Of a stretch of DNA of 64,000 nucleotides, positions 1 to 7,528 are shown one piece after another (within the stretch, counting starts at the first letter, position 1; each line of letters opens with the position of its first letter). The DNA comes from Flavobacteriales bacterium. Lineage in GTDB: Bacteria > Bacteroidota > Bacteroidia > Flavobacteriales_F > PHOS-HE28. The position numbers were made by a program, and so were the translations under genes. The stretch spans positions 62,001 to 126,000 of the forward strand of contig JAEUSY010000030.1 in the NCBI GenBank assembly GCA_016788295.1. The letters are read 5' to 3'. Below the pieces are notes generated by a model. The model had not been told where the DNA came from and did not search any database. It worked only from the letters and a program-made list of their open reading frames with translations.

Positions 1-262
1 CGAAGCAGCACTATACCGGCGCGTGGCTACGCTATACCGTTACGATGCAGTGCTATACCGGCGCGTGGCTGCGCTATACCGGCGCGACACAGCGCTATAC
101 CGTCACGACGCAGCGCTATACCGGCGCGAAGCAACGCTATACTGGCGCGTGGCTACGCTATACCGGCGTGTGGCAACCCTATACCGTTACGATGCAGCGC
201 TATACCGTCGCGACGCAGCGCTATACCGGCGCGACGCAACTCTATACCGGCGCGTGGCCACC
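1..262. repeat. 21-bp tandem repeat array, 12 units, open at left edge
   Basis: Twelve copies of a degenerate 21-bp unit run from the left edge, each with the core CTATACCG. The first TATAC is at base 12 and the last at 243, which is exactly 11 x 21 bp, so the register never slips. Units differ mostly between a GGCGCG and a GTCACG/GTTACG half. Because 21 is a multiple of three the array is open in several frames and gives LYRR-like heptads, but no gene signals accompany it. It lies just past the 3' end of the minus-strand response regulator and may continue beyond the window. Confidence 0.9.
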
Positions 263-301
263 CCATGGCGCACCCACGGGGCTCATCCGCCCCTCTCGTC
301 C

Positions 302-1006
302 TTAGAGCTGCACAATGCCCACGCGAATGGCGGCCACCACCAAGGCTACACGACCGGTAACGCCGAAGCGTTCGCACAGCGTGCGGATGTGGCTCTCCAC
401 CGTGCGCCGGCCGATCTTCAGCTTCCTGCCCAAGGCCTCGTTGGTAAGGTGCGGAAAGGCCACCAGGGCCTTCAACACCTCCAGCTCGCGGGCGCTCAGC
501 TGGGCCAGCAAACGTTGCTGCCGGCGCTCCTCGGGCGTAAGGCCATCGGGGTTCTCCAGCAGCAGGCGCTGCGTGTCGGGCGTGTGTACCACAGCGCCCT
601 CCATGGCCGTGGCCAGGGCGTGCAGCACCGTGTTCGGCTCCATGCCATCGTACACCAGCGCCTGCACCCCACTGCGGAAGGCACGGATCGTGGTGGCCTC
701 ATCCTTCCGGTGCGTGTAGGCCGTGCAGCGCAAGGCCGGGCGTTCGTCCTTTATCCGCTCCAAGGCCTTGAACCCCGCCTCGTCCGGCGGCCGCAGCGCC
801 AGCACCACCATGTCCGGGCGCAGGCCCTTGTCCATCGCGGCCATCAGTTCCTCCACCCGGGTGCCGCTCCAGTTCACCGCATAGGGACCATTGTTCACCA
901 ACCAATAGCCCAGTGCTTCGCGCAGCACATGGTGCTCGTCCAACAAGGCCAGGGTATGGCGTTCCGTCTTCGTGTTGCGGGGCATGCTATTGGGTTGATG
1001 GTTCAT
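302..1006 (-). CDS. LuxR/NarL-type response regulator with degenerate receiver domain
   Basis: A 234-aa two-domain regulator. Residues 17-130 look like a CheY-type receiver: the acidic pair is present (D23, E24), but the phospho-acceptor position in the strand ending VVLALRPP is Ala70 rather than Asp, and the conserved Lys after the fifth strand is Tyr119 (ALVYDG). Residues 170-230 are a clear LuxR-type helix-turn-helix (LSARELEVLKAL, then TVESHIRTL). It probably binds DNA as a dimer without being controlled by ordinary phosphorylation. No histidine kinase is adjacent. Translation could start at Met1 or Met8. The family call is firm; loss of phosphorylation is inferred from the two substitutions. 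Confidence 0.85.
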   Translation of the reverse strand: MNHQPNSMPRNTKTERHTLALLDEHHVLREALGYWLVNNGPYAVNWSGTRVEELMAAMDKGLRPDMVVLALRPPDEAGFKALERIKDERPALRCTAYTHRKDEATTIRAFRSGVQALVYDGMEPNTVLHALATAMEGAVVHTPDTQRLLLENPDGLTPEERRQQRLLAQLSARELEVLKALVAFPHLTNEALGRKLKIGRRTVESHIRTLCERFGVTGRVALVVAAIRVGIVQL

Positions 1007-1137
1007 TATTGGCGAGGATGCCCATCAATAGGTATGGACCTGTGGAACAACGGCGTTCGCCACCCCGAAAGGGGATCCGCCCGCCATCCAGGAAGGTGCT
1101 CCTCTCCCGTTCATACAGCGTGCTCAATGGCTTGCGC

Positions 1138-2451
1138 TTAAATGGCCACGGTGAACTTCAACAACACGATGTTGTGCACATCCGGACTGCTCACCAGCAA
1201 GGGTATACCGCGCTCGTCGTATGCGCCCGTGAACGACCGCGCCGGTGCGTGATCATACAATACCCTGTAGGATAGCCCCATGCTCACCTCCTTATTACTG
1301 GCGTCATCGTCATTGTCCATCGCAATGGAGACCTCGAACTGCGAGTCCAGGCGCCAGTCGTATCTCCGGTCCTCGTACTCCTCGCCGCCCAAGGTCTTGC
1401 CGGTAACGATGCTCGTCATATCCCATGTAGGTAGCACGAAATACGGGTTCCACTTCACCGTGAACCGGTGGGTGGGGCTCCAGCGAACGAACGGGCGCAT
1501 CTCGAACCGCAACCGCATGGTTGTCTCGGGCGCATAGCTGAACGCGGTCAGCACATCCCCAACGAACAGACTGTCCTTCACGGTCCCATTGCGCTCCACC
1601 TCGCCCATCACCCCGAACAGGATGCCCGTACGCCATTTGGATCCATCCTTCTGCAAAGTGGCTTTAGCCCGGTTGTGGGCTTCTCGTATGGCTTCCAGAT
1701 CGTCCTTGCTCAAGGTATCCGCCATCATCGCCCGAGCGATACGGTTCACCGGCCGAACAGCGAGCGTATCGTGCAGCAAGACCTTTCCGATCTGGGTTTC
1801 CTTTTTCACCACCTTCTCCTGTAGCGCATCGGAATACCAGGCGAGTACCCTGCCCAATACCAGTTCATACCGTTGCTCTATGTTCAGGAAGTTGTCCGAG
1901 AACCGGGACAGGTAGGAGAAATTCTCCCACCGAAGCCGGTCTCGCTCCTTAATTATCGATGTGCCCTTCCTCACCTTTTCCAGCGAGTCCCTTCTCGCGT
2001 AAGAGGTGGCAGCGCTCACGTTCGGGTGGTAGTCGTAAGAGATCCTTACCTCCGAGATGTTCTCTTGGAACTCGCCGTTCTGCAAGGTGATGGCCACACC
2101 GGCGGCAACCCGTAATTGACTCGGGAACGAGCCGCGCGAGAGCTCAACGGAACCGAACATCTTGAACAGGTCGTTCCCGGGCTGGAAGTCCCCATTGTAT
2201 CCAATGGTGGTCTTGCCGGTCATCTGCCGCTGGTCCTCCCAGCTCTTCTTGATGGCCTTCAGGCCCTTGAAGTACGCCCGCAAGGCAAGCGTATCTGCCG
2301 TCAATTTGAAACCCTGTTGCAGGCCGATGACCCGTTCCAATCGGTCAGTAGTGGTCGGCTCTTGGGCAAGGGCCAGGAGCGGAACCTTGAACAGCAGGAA
2401 CAACACGACCAGGCGTAGGTCGAACAGCACAGCGATGCTTCGGTTGAACAT
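1138..2451 (-). CDS. Exported hypothetical protein, possibly outer-membrane associated
   Basis: 437 aa, starting at the ATG just ahead of a hydrophobic signal segment (residues 5-30, ending ALAQ). The open frame extends much further upstream, but that part lies antisense to the neighbouring nuclease gene and is not credible coding. The mature part is rich in alternating polar/hydrophobic segments and ends in a hydrophobic strand (LLKFTVAI), which would suit a surface or barrel-like protein. No known domain was recognised. It lies 38 bp downstream of the endonuclease/exonuclease/phosphatase gene on the same strand, so the two could be co-transcribed. Confidence 0.6.
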   Translation of the reverse strand: MFNRSIAVLFDLRLVVLFLLFKVPLLALAQEPTTTDRLERVIGLQQGFKLTADTLALRAYFKGLKAIKKSWEDQRQMTGKTTIGYNGDFQPGNDLFKMFGSVELSRGSFPSQLRVAAGVAITLQNGEFQENISEVRISYDYHPNVSAATSYARRDSLEKVRKGTSIIKERDRLRWENFSYLSRFSDNFLNIEQRYELVLGRVLAWYSDALQEKVVKKETQIGKVLLHDTLAVRPVNRIARAMMADTLSKDDLEAIREAHNRAKATLQKDGSKWRTGILFGVMGEVERNGTVKDSLFVGDVLTAFSYAPETTMRLRFEMRPFVRWSPTHRFTVKWNPYFVLPTWDMTSIVTGKTLGGEEYEDRRYDWRLDSQFEVSIAMDNDDDASNKEVSMGLSYRVLYDHAPARSFTGAYDERGIPLLVSSPDVHNIVLLKFTVAI

Positions 2452-2489
2452 GATCGTCCGCGTTGAATGGTTGTCAGGCAAGCCTTCGC

Positions 2490-3566
2490 TCACAGCTCCA
2501 CATCCACCCACACGGCGGCATGGTCGCTGGCGTGGTTGCTGTAGCTGGTCACACTGGGGAATGGCTTTACTCCGGTGATGTCCTCCACACCGTGGATGCC
2601 GCGGCGCTCCACACCGGCCTGCACAAAAGCGTCCTTCAGCGGACGGCTGATCAGCAGGTAGTCGATCTGGTCCAGCTGGTTGCGGTACTTGTAGGTCCAG
2701 CGCTGCTGCATGTCGTTGCCGAACTGCAGCTTCAGGGCATCGTACAGGTTCGCCTTGCCCAGCAGCTTCTGCAGCGTGGCGCTCGTGGGCGTGTCGTTCA
2801 TGTCGCCGGCCACCACCACCAGGTCGTTGCGCAGGTCGAACTTCTCGGTGAGGATCTCCGCAATGCGGTCGGCCTGCAACTTGCGGCGCGTATCGCTGGC
2901 CGCATCGTTGTTCATCTTGCTCTTCAGGTGGTTGCACAGCAGGTGCAGCGTGCGGCCATCGGGCAGCAACAGCTCCACGTGCAGGCAATCGCGACTGAAC
3001 AAGGCCGTGCTGCCGCTCTTCTCGAACATGTGCGTGTGCACCGGGCCGATGGGCAACTTGCTCAGCACGCCCACATCAATGCCCCGCTGGTCGTTGCCAT
3101 CGATCAGGAAGGGGTAGTCGAAGCGCGTGGCGCCCGTGAGCATCTCGCTGTTGAAGCTCTTCAGCACCGGGCGGCTCTCCGCCTCCACCACGCAGCACAC
3201 ATCGGCCTTCACCGCCTTCATCACCGCCGCCGTGCTCTTGCGCGCGCCATCGGCCACCTTCTCCTGGTTGAAGGTGATCTCGCCATCCCAATCGCCCTTG
3301 CCACTGGCGGCCACCTTGCTGGTGCCCTGCCCGCTGAAGAGCTTGCCCCGGTCCTCGCGCACGCCGGCATAGCCCTTCAGGTCGGCGCTGAGCTGCACGA
3401 TCTTGGCTTTGTCGGCCGCCGTGTAGCTGCTCTTCTTCAGCACGGCCTGCAATTGGTCCACCAGCCCCAGCAGGCGAGTGGTCTCGGCGCGGTCCTCCAG
3501 GTTCAGCAGTTTGGCGCGGCGGAACAGGTTCTCCACATTGAAGCTGGCGATGCGTAGTGTGCTCAT
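2490..3566 (-). CDS. Endonuclease/exonuclease/phosphatase family protein
   Basis: 358 aa. The start is placed at the ATG of MSTLRIASFNVENLF, the classic EEP opening; an upstream in-frame start would add 13 residues with no homology signal. Family motifs follow in order: ASFNVEN with the first metal-binding Asn, a VVEAESRP segment in the position of the metal-binding Glu, an LCNHLKSK segment, GDMNDTP with the catalytic Asp/Asn pair, and a C-terminal SNHASDHAAVWVD carrying the catalytic His. These proteins cleave phosphodiesters in nucleic acids, lipids or nucleotides with divalent metal; the substrate cannot be read from sequence. No signal peptide is visible, so it is probably cytoplasmic. 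Confidence 0.85.
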   Translation of the reverse strand: MSTLRIASFNVENLFRRAKLLNLEDRAETTRLLGLVDQLQAVLKKSSYTAADKAKIVQLSADLKGYAGVREDRGKLFSGQGTSKVAASGKGDWDGEITFNQEKVADGARKSTAAVMKAVKADVCCVVEAESRPVLKSFNSEMLTGATRFDYPFLIDGNDQRGIDVGVLSKLPIGPVHTHMFEKSGSTALFSRDCLHVELLLPDGRTLHLLCNHLKSKMNNDAASDTRRKLQADRIAEILTEKFDLRNDLVVVAGDMNDTPTSATLQKLLGKANLYDALKLQFGNDMQQRWTYKYRNQLDQIDYLLISRPLKDAFVQAGVERRGIHGVEDITGVKPFPSVTSYSNHASDHAAVWVDVEL

Positions 3567-3603
3567 GGTTTTCGGGGGTTGGGTTCCGGTCAAAGGAACG
3601 ACC

Positions 3604-3621
3604 ACACCCCCCGGGGGGTGT
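3604..3621. repeat. Perfect 18-bp palindrome
   Basis: ACACCCCCC is followed directly by its reverse complement. It sits 37 bp upstream of the start of the endonuclease/exonuclease/phosphatase gene, so it could be an operator or a structured leader for that gene. Confidence 0.7.
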
Positions 3622-3830
3622 TAACGTCTTTTTCACAGGGTAGCCCCCCTTTTTATCAACGATCAGGGCGCCCAAAATGGTTGATAACCCCACCCCTCCT
3701 GCCCCATTGGCGCGCATGCCATTCCCGCTGTACCCCTTGCCAGCTGGCCGTTCGGCCCTGCCTCGGGCACGCAGCTCCACCACCTATGGACCAACGACCA
3801 ATGGCCCACGGACCGGACCGGCGTTCGCCA

Positions 3831-3989
3831 GGTGCGCGGAGCGCAAGTGGCTTTATGGTCCTTGGCAACGAAGCTGTGCGGCCTGCTAGCCTCTTGGCCT
3901 GGCCTCCGGCAAGCAGGTGTGCCACCCTGGCTTGGGCCATCGGCCATAGGCCTCTTGGTGCCCGCCATGGGTGCGCGGAGCGCAAGTGG
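3831..3989. repeat. Direct repeat pair, 20 bp identical, 139 bp apart
   Basis: The 20-mer at 3831-3850 (GGTGCGCGGAGCGCAAGTGG) recurs exactly at 3970-3989, and similarity continues loosely afterwards (a TGGCTT- or TGGTCTT-like stretch, then CTTGG). It looks like a decayed tandem duplication inside the intergenic region. Confidence 0.8.
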
Positions 3990-4102
3990 TCTTTTGGCTT
4001 CTTGGGCCGGTGGCTTTTCGGCCCGAACGGATCGGCACGTGTGCACCGTTGGGCCCGCACGCTTCCCCTTCACCTTATTCCCGCTCAAGCTTTCGCCTCC
4101 GG

Positions 4103-4120
4103 CATATCCCTTTGGATATG
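4103..4120. repeat. Short inverted repeat (7-bp arms)
   Basis: CATATCC, four bases, GGATATG. It is A/T-rich compared with its surroundings and lies about 180 bp ahead of the defence operon; it may be an operator, but there is no direct evidence. Confidence 0.4.
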
Positions 4121-4297
4121 AGGCTATTGAGCTACCATACACCCCCCCTTTTCCACAGTCGTTCTTAATAACTTCCTGCTCCGACCACGTCTTTTTCACA
4201 CCCCCCCGGATCCAACGGGCCGTTAGCTTGCGACCGCCATTGCAGCACCCCCTACGACACATTTTGGCAAAGTGGGGGTGCTATTTTGAGGCCCCGA

Positions 4298-4612
4298 ATG
4301 AGCGACCACGAACACCAGCTGCTCTCCCTCTTGACCCAGCACACCAGCCTGGGCCCCAAGCAGGCGGCCACTGCCTTGGGGTGGACCAAGGAGCAAGTGG
4401 CCCAGGCCAAGGAATCCATGGCCTCCAAAGGCCTCATCCGCCTGGGCAAGGGCGGCAGCATGCAGGTGGCCAAGGGCCAAGAAGCCGGTGTGCCACTGGC
4501 CGGTAACCTATTGGCCCCTGAAACTACAATGCCTGTGACCAAGCAACGCCGCGAAGTGGAGAGGCTTTTAGCCCACAAGCCTCCAAGCCCAACGGCCAAG
4601 ACAAGCCCATGA
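4298..4612 (+). CDS. Small winged-helix-like protein coupled to hsdM
   Basis: 104 aa, started at the ATG at 4298 (a TTG four codons upstream is less likely). Residues 3-60 resemble a winged helix: LLSLLTQHTSLGPKQAATAL, then WTKEQVAQAKESMASKGLIRL and a basic GKGGSMQVAK wing. The tail is Lys/Pro-rich. Its TGA overlaps the hsdM start codon (ATGA), so the two are probably translationally coupled. A DNA-binding protein at the head of a restriction-modification operon would be a natural controller of it, comparable in role but not in sequence to C proteins; this role is inferred. Base composition matches the GC-rich hsdM rather than the AT-richer genes further down. Confidence 0.65.
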   Translation: MSDHEHQLLSLLTQHTSLGPKQAATALGWTKEQVAQAKESMASKGLIRLGKGGSMQVAKGQEAGVPLAGNLLAPETTMPVTKQRREVERLLAHKPPSPTAKTSP

Positions 4613-6303
4613 GCACCGACAACGAACAAGCCTTCCTCCGCGAGCTCGACAAGAAGCTCTGGACCGCCGCCGACCGCCTGCGTTCCAGCCTCGATGCCGC
4701 CGTGTACAAGCATGCTGTGCTCGGCCTCATCTTCCTCAAGTACGTCAGCGACAGCTTCGAGCTGCGGCAGCAGGAAGTGGAGAAGATGCTGAAGGACCCG
4801 AAGAGCGACTTCTTCATTGATCCCAAGGATTTCAAGGCCTCTGAGATGTACGAGGCTGCGATAGCGGCCGAGCTGGAGCTGCGCGACTACTACACCCAGC
4901 AGAACGTGTTCTGGGTGCCCGCACTCGCGCGATGGAAGAATATCCAAGGGAGCGCAAAGCTCCCGCCCGGCTCCAAGATCTCCTTGGGGCCGGTACGGGC
5001 GGATGATCATCCGCCCGCGAAGGATGGCGGGCAGGGCACCTACACCATCTCTTCCCTCGGCAAGCTCATCGACGATGCGCTGGACGCCATCGAGCGCGAG
5101 AACCCCAAGCTGAAGAACGTCCTCAACAAGACCTACACCCAGCTCCAGCTCGACCCCGCGAACCTCGGCTCGCTCATCGACCTCATCGCCACCATCCCCT
5201 TCGTGCACGGCTCCTTGCACGCCAAGGACATCCTGGGCCACGTGTACGAGTACTTCCTGGGGCAGTTCGCGCTGGCCGAGGGCAAGAAGGGCGGGCAGTA
5301 CTACACGCCCAAGAGCATCGTGAGCCTCATCGTGCGCATGCTGGAACCCTACAAGGGCCGCATCTACGACCCCGCCATGGGCAGCGGTGGGTTCTTTGTA
5401 CAAAGCGAGGAGTTCATCGAGCAGTTCGGCGGCCGGCTGGGCGACATCAGCGTGTACGGCCAGGAGAGCAACCCCACCACCTGGCGGCTGGCGGCCATGA
5501 ACATGGCCATCCGCGGCATCGACTTCAACTTCGGCAAGGAGCCCGCCAACACCTTCACCAACGACCAGCACCCCGCCCTGCGCGCGGATTATGTGATGGC
5601 CAACCCGCCCTTCAACGTGAAGGAGTGGTGGGATGCGCGGCTGGAGGGCGATGCGCGTTGGGCCTACGGCACGCCCCCGCAAGGCAACGCCAACTTCGCG
5701 TGGCTGCAGCACATGCTGCACCACCTGGCGCCCAAGGGCAGCATGGCCCTGCTGCTGGCCAATGGCAGCATGAGCAGCAACACCGGCGGCGAGGGCGAGA
5801 TCCGCCGCAAGCTGGTGGAGGCCGATCTGGTGGAATGCATGGTGGCCCTGCCCGGCCAGCTCTTCACCAACACGCAGATACCAGCGTGCATCTGGTTCCT
5901 TACTAAGAACAAGAAGGGCGGCGGTGGGCGGCGCGACCGGTCAGGCGAGGTGCTCTTCATCGACGCACGGAACCTGGGCTATATGAAGGACCGCGTGCTG
6001 CGCGATTTCACGTTGGAGGACATCGAGCGGATCACCGGGGCCTTGCACAAGTGGCAAAGAGGGAAGGACCATGCGGACGTGCCCGGCTTCTGCAAAGGCG
6101 CCTCGCTGGATGAGATCACCAAGCACGATTTCGTGCTGACGCCGGGGAGGTATGTCGGGGCTGGAGAAGCTGACGACGACGGCGTTCCAATCAAACAGAA
6201 GCTAGCCGAGTTAACCGACGACCTCGAGGCACAGTTCGACGAAGCCGCACGACTCGAGAAGAAGATCAGGAAATCGCTTGAAACTCTTGTGTTCAATGAC
6301 TGA
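4609..6303 (+). CDS. hsdM: Type I restriction-modification system methyltransferase subunit HsdM
   Basis: 564 aa. The N-terminal HsdM helical domain (residues 1-140, with KYVSDSFELRQQEVEKML) precedes an N6-adenine methylase fold with the AdoMet motif DPAMGSGGFF at about residue 254 and the catalytic NPPF at about 332. HsdM pairs with HsdS to methylate adenine in a bipartite site, and with HsdR to cut unmodified DNA. Compared with the usual family pattern, where SAKLP runs almost straight into IGKLIDDA, roughly 30 extra residues (about 120-150) are present; at their centre lies a perfect 22-bp palindrome. Start overlaps the upstream regulator by 4 bp and the end overlaps hsdS by 8 bp. Confidence 0.95.
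   Translation: MSTDNEQAFLRELDKKLWTAADRLRSSLDAAVYKHAVLGLIFLKYVSDSFELRQQEVEKMLKDPKSDFFIDPKDFKASEMYEAAIAAELELRDYYTQQNVFWVPALARWKNIQGSAKLPPGSKISLGPVRADDHPPAKDGGQGTYTISSLGKLIDDALDAIERENPKLKNVLNKTYTQLQLDPANLGSLIDLIATIPFVHGSLHAKDILGHVYEYFLGQFALAEGKKGGQYYTPKSIVSLIVRMLEPYKGRIYDPAMGSGGFFVQSEEFIEQFGGRLGDISVYGQESNPTTWRLAAMNMAIRGIDFNFGKEPANTFTNDQHPALRADYVMANPPFNVKEWWDARLEGDARWAYGTPPQGNANFAWLQHMLHHLAPKGSMALLLANGSMSSNTGGEGEIRRKLVEADLVECMVALPGQLFTNTQIPACIWFLTKNKKGGGGRRDRSGEVLFIDARNLGYMKDRVLRDFTLEDIERITGALHKWQRGKDHADVPGFCKGASLDEITKHDFVLTPGRYVGAGEADDDGVPIKQKLAELTDDLEAQFDEAARLEKKIRKSLETLVFND
4996..5017. repeat. Perfect 22-bp palindrome inside hsdM
   Basis: The arm CGGGCGGATGA is followed immediately by its reverse complement. 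It is in frame, encodes part of a Gly/Pro/Asp-rich insertion (VRADDHPPA) absent from the usual HsdM pattern, and leaves the frame open. Confidence 0.85.
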
Positions 6304-7528
6304 GCGCTGGGTAGATTTCGAGCTTCACGAAATCGCTGCGCCGCAGCGTAATGCGCTTGTTGGCGGTCCGTTCGGATCCAACCTGACTACCCGGGACTTC
6401 GTCGGTGCCGGTGTACCTGTTATTCAGGGTAAGAACATGCAGGCCCGCTATATAGGGGGAGACTTTGTATTTGTGTCGAACGACAAGGCCGATGAACTGG
6501 CTGCAAACTGGGCTCGACCTGGGGATGTGATCTTTACCCAAAGAGGAACACTTGGCCAAGTGGCCCTTGTGCCAGATGGGGCCTATCCCGTATACATCAC
6601 GTCTCAAAGTCAAATGAAGCTGACTCCCAATCTGGAGTTAGCAGACCCGCTGTTCTTGTATTATCTGTTCAGATCGCCTGAACAGCAACAATACGTCTTC
6701 ACCAATGCGATTAGGGTCGGCGTACCCCATACCAATTTGGGTATTCTGAAGCGCACGCCTGTTTCACTGCCTCCTCTTGAAACGCAACGTTCCATTGCGT
6801 CCATCCTCGGCGCGCTGGATGACAAGATCGAGCTAAACCGGCGGATGAACGGCACCTTGGAGGCGCTGGCGCAGGCGGTGTTCAAGGAGTGGTTCGTGGA
6901 GGGTGGACGCCGAAGCTTCAGCGAAGGCGGCAAGGCGGAGGAGGGGTGGAAAACGATGATGTTGGATGAGGTCGCCTACTATCGGAATGGCCTAGCGCTT
7001 CAGAAGTTCCGTCCGAAGGACGGTGAAGAAGCATTGCCTGCGGTCAAGATCGCTCAAATGCGGACCGGGCTTCCTGATTCGGGGGAGTGGGCTTCGCCAA
7101 GCATCGACCCGGAGTGCATCCTAGATGACGGAGATGTGGTGTTCTCCTGGTCGGGATCACTGATGGCGATCCTTTGGTGCGGCGGCAAGGCCGCGCTGAA
7201 CCAGCACCTCTTCAAGGTCACTTCAGATAAGTTCCCGAAGTGGTTCTACTACCTGTGGACCCAGCATTATATGCCCGAGTTCCAAGGCATCGCGTCGAAC
7301 AAGGCGACGACCATGGGGCACATCAACCGGAATCACTTGAAGGTACCTGTTCCTATACCACCATTCGAACTGCTGAAGCGCGGGGATGAAGTGATCGCGC
7401 CGCTGCTTGACCGAATGGTGGCGAACAATCTTGAAACGCGAACCCTCACCGCGCTGCGTGACACGCTGCTGCCGAAGCTGATGCGGGGGGAGGTGAGGGT
7501 GAAGGCAGCGCATAAGACCGTAGCATGA
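6296..7528 (+). CDS. hsdS: Type I restriction-modification system specificity subunit HsdS
   Basis: 410 aa from the ATG at 6296, which overlaps the end of hsdM by 8 bp. The layout is classic: a first target-recognition domain (residues 1-150), a central conserved helix (ETQRSIASILGALDDKIELNRRM, then LAQAVFKEWF), a second recognition domain (about 225-370) and a C-terminal helix (ALRDTLLPKLMRGEV). HsdS sets the DNA sequence read by the HsdM and HsdR complexes; the target cannot be predicted here. A short Gly/Ser/Glu linker (GGRRSFSEGGKAEEG) after the central helix is encoded by an imperfect palindromic element. The 3' end overlaps the next gene by 4 bp. Confidence 0.93.
   Translation: MTERWVDFELHEIAAPQRNALVGGPFGSNLTTRDFVGAGVPVIQGKNMQARYIGGDFVFVSNDKADELAANWARPGDVIFTQRGTLGQVALVPDGAYPVYITSQSQMKLTPNLELADPLFLYYLFRSPEQQQYVFTNAIRVGVPHTNLGILKRTPVSLPPLETQRSIASILGALDDKIELNRRMNGTLEALAQAVFKEWFVEGGRRSFSEGGKAEEGWKTMMLDEVAYYRNGLALQKFRPKDGEEALPAVKIAQMRTGLPDSGEWASPSIDPECILDDGDVVFSWSGSLMAILWCGGKAALNQHLFKVTSDKFPKWFYYLWTQHYMPEFQGIASNKATTMGHINRNHLKVPVPIPPFELLKRGDEVIAPLLDRMVANNLETRTLTALRDTLLPKLMRGEVRVKAAHKTVA
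6907..6929. repeat. Imperfect palindromic element inside hsdS
   Basis: CGCC and GGCG outer arms enclose GAAGCTTCAGCGAA, which can form a second short stem (GCT/AGC). It encodes RRSFSEGG in the linker between the central conserved region and the second recognition domain. From memory this peptide string recurs in unrelated proteins of Bacteroidota metagenomes; that was not checked here. Confidence 0.55.

Larger units (their letters stand above)
3567..4297. other. Non-coding, repeat-rich intergenic region
   Basis: About 730 bases with no credible gene. It contains a perfect 18-bp C/G palindrome (3604-3621), a 14-bp direct repeat ACGTCTTTTTCACA at 3624-3637 and 4187-4200, a 20-bp direct repeat (3831-3850 and 3970-3989), inverted arms TTATCAAC/GTTGATAA at 3652-3687, and a short hairpin at 4103-4120. 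Three 9-mers resemble DnaA boxes: TTTTTCACA at 3629 and 4192, and TTTTCCACA at 4149. Open frames here overlap one another on both strands and have low-complexity, Pro/Arg/Ala-rich translations. The region carries whatever promoter drives the downstream defence operon. Confidence 0.7.

Noticed and set aside
1-262. Possible CRISPR array
   Set aside because: Units are contiguous 21-mers with no unique spacers and no cas genes nearby.
23-1141. Long plus-strand open frame starting in the 21-bp repeats
   Set aside because: It runs through the repeat array and then antisense to the response regulator; GC-rich DNA gives open antisense frames, and its translation has no domain.
2452-2988. N-terminal extension of the exported hypothetical protein
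   Set aside because: It overlaps the nuclease gene in another frame; the signal peptide at 2451 marks the start.
3656-4262. Overlapping ORFs on both strands in the intergenic region
   Set aside because: Low-complexity translations in competing frames, internal direct repeats and no family resemblance.
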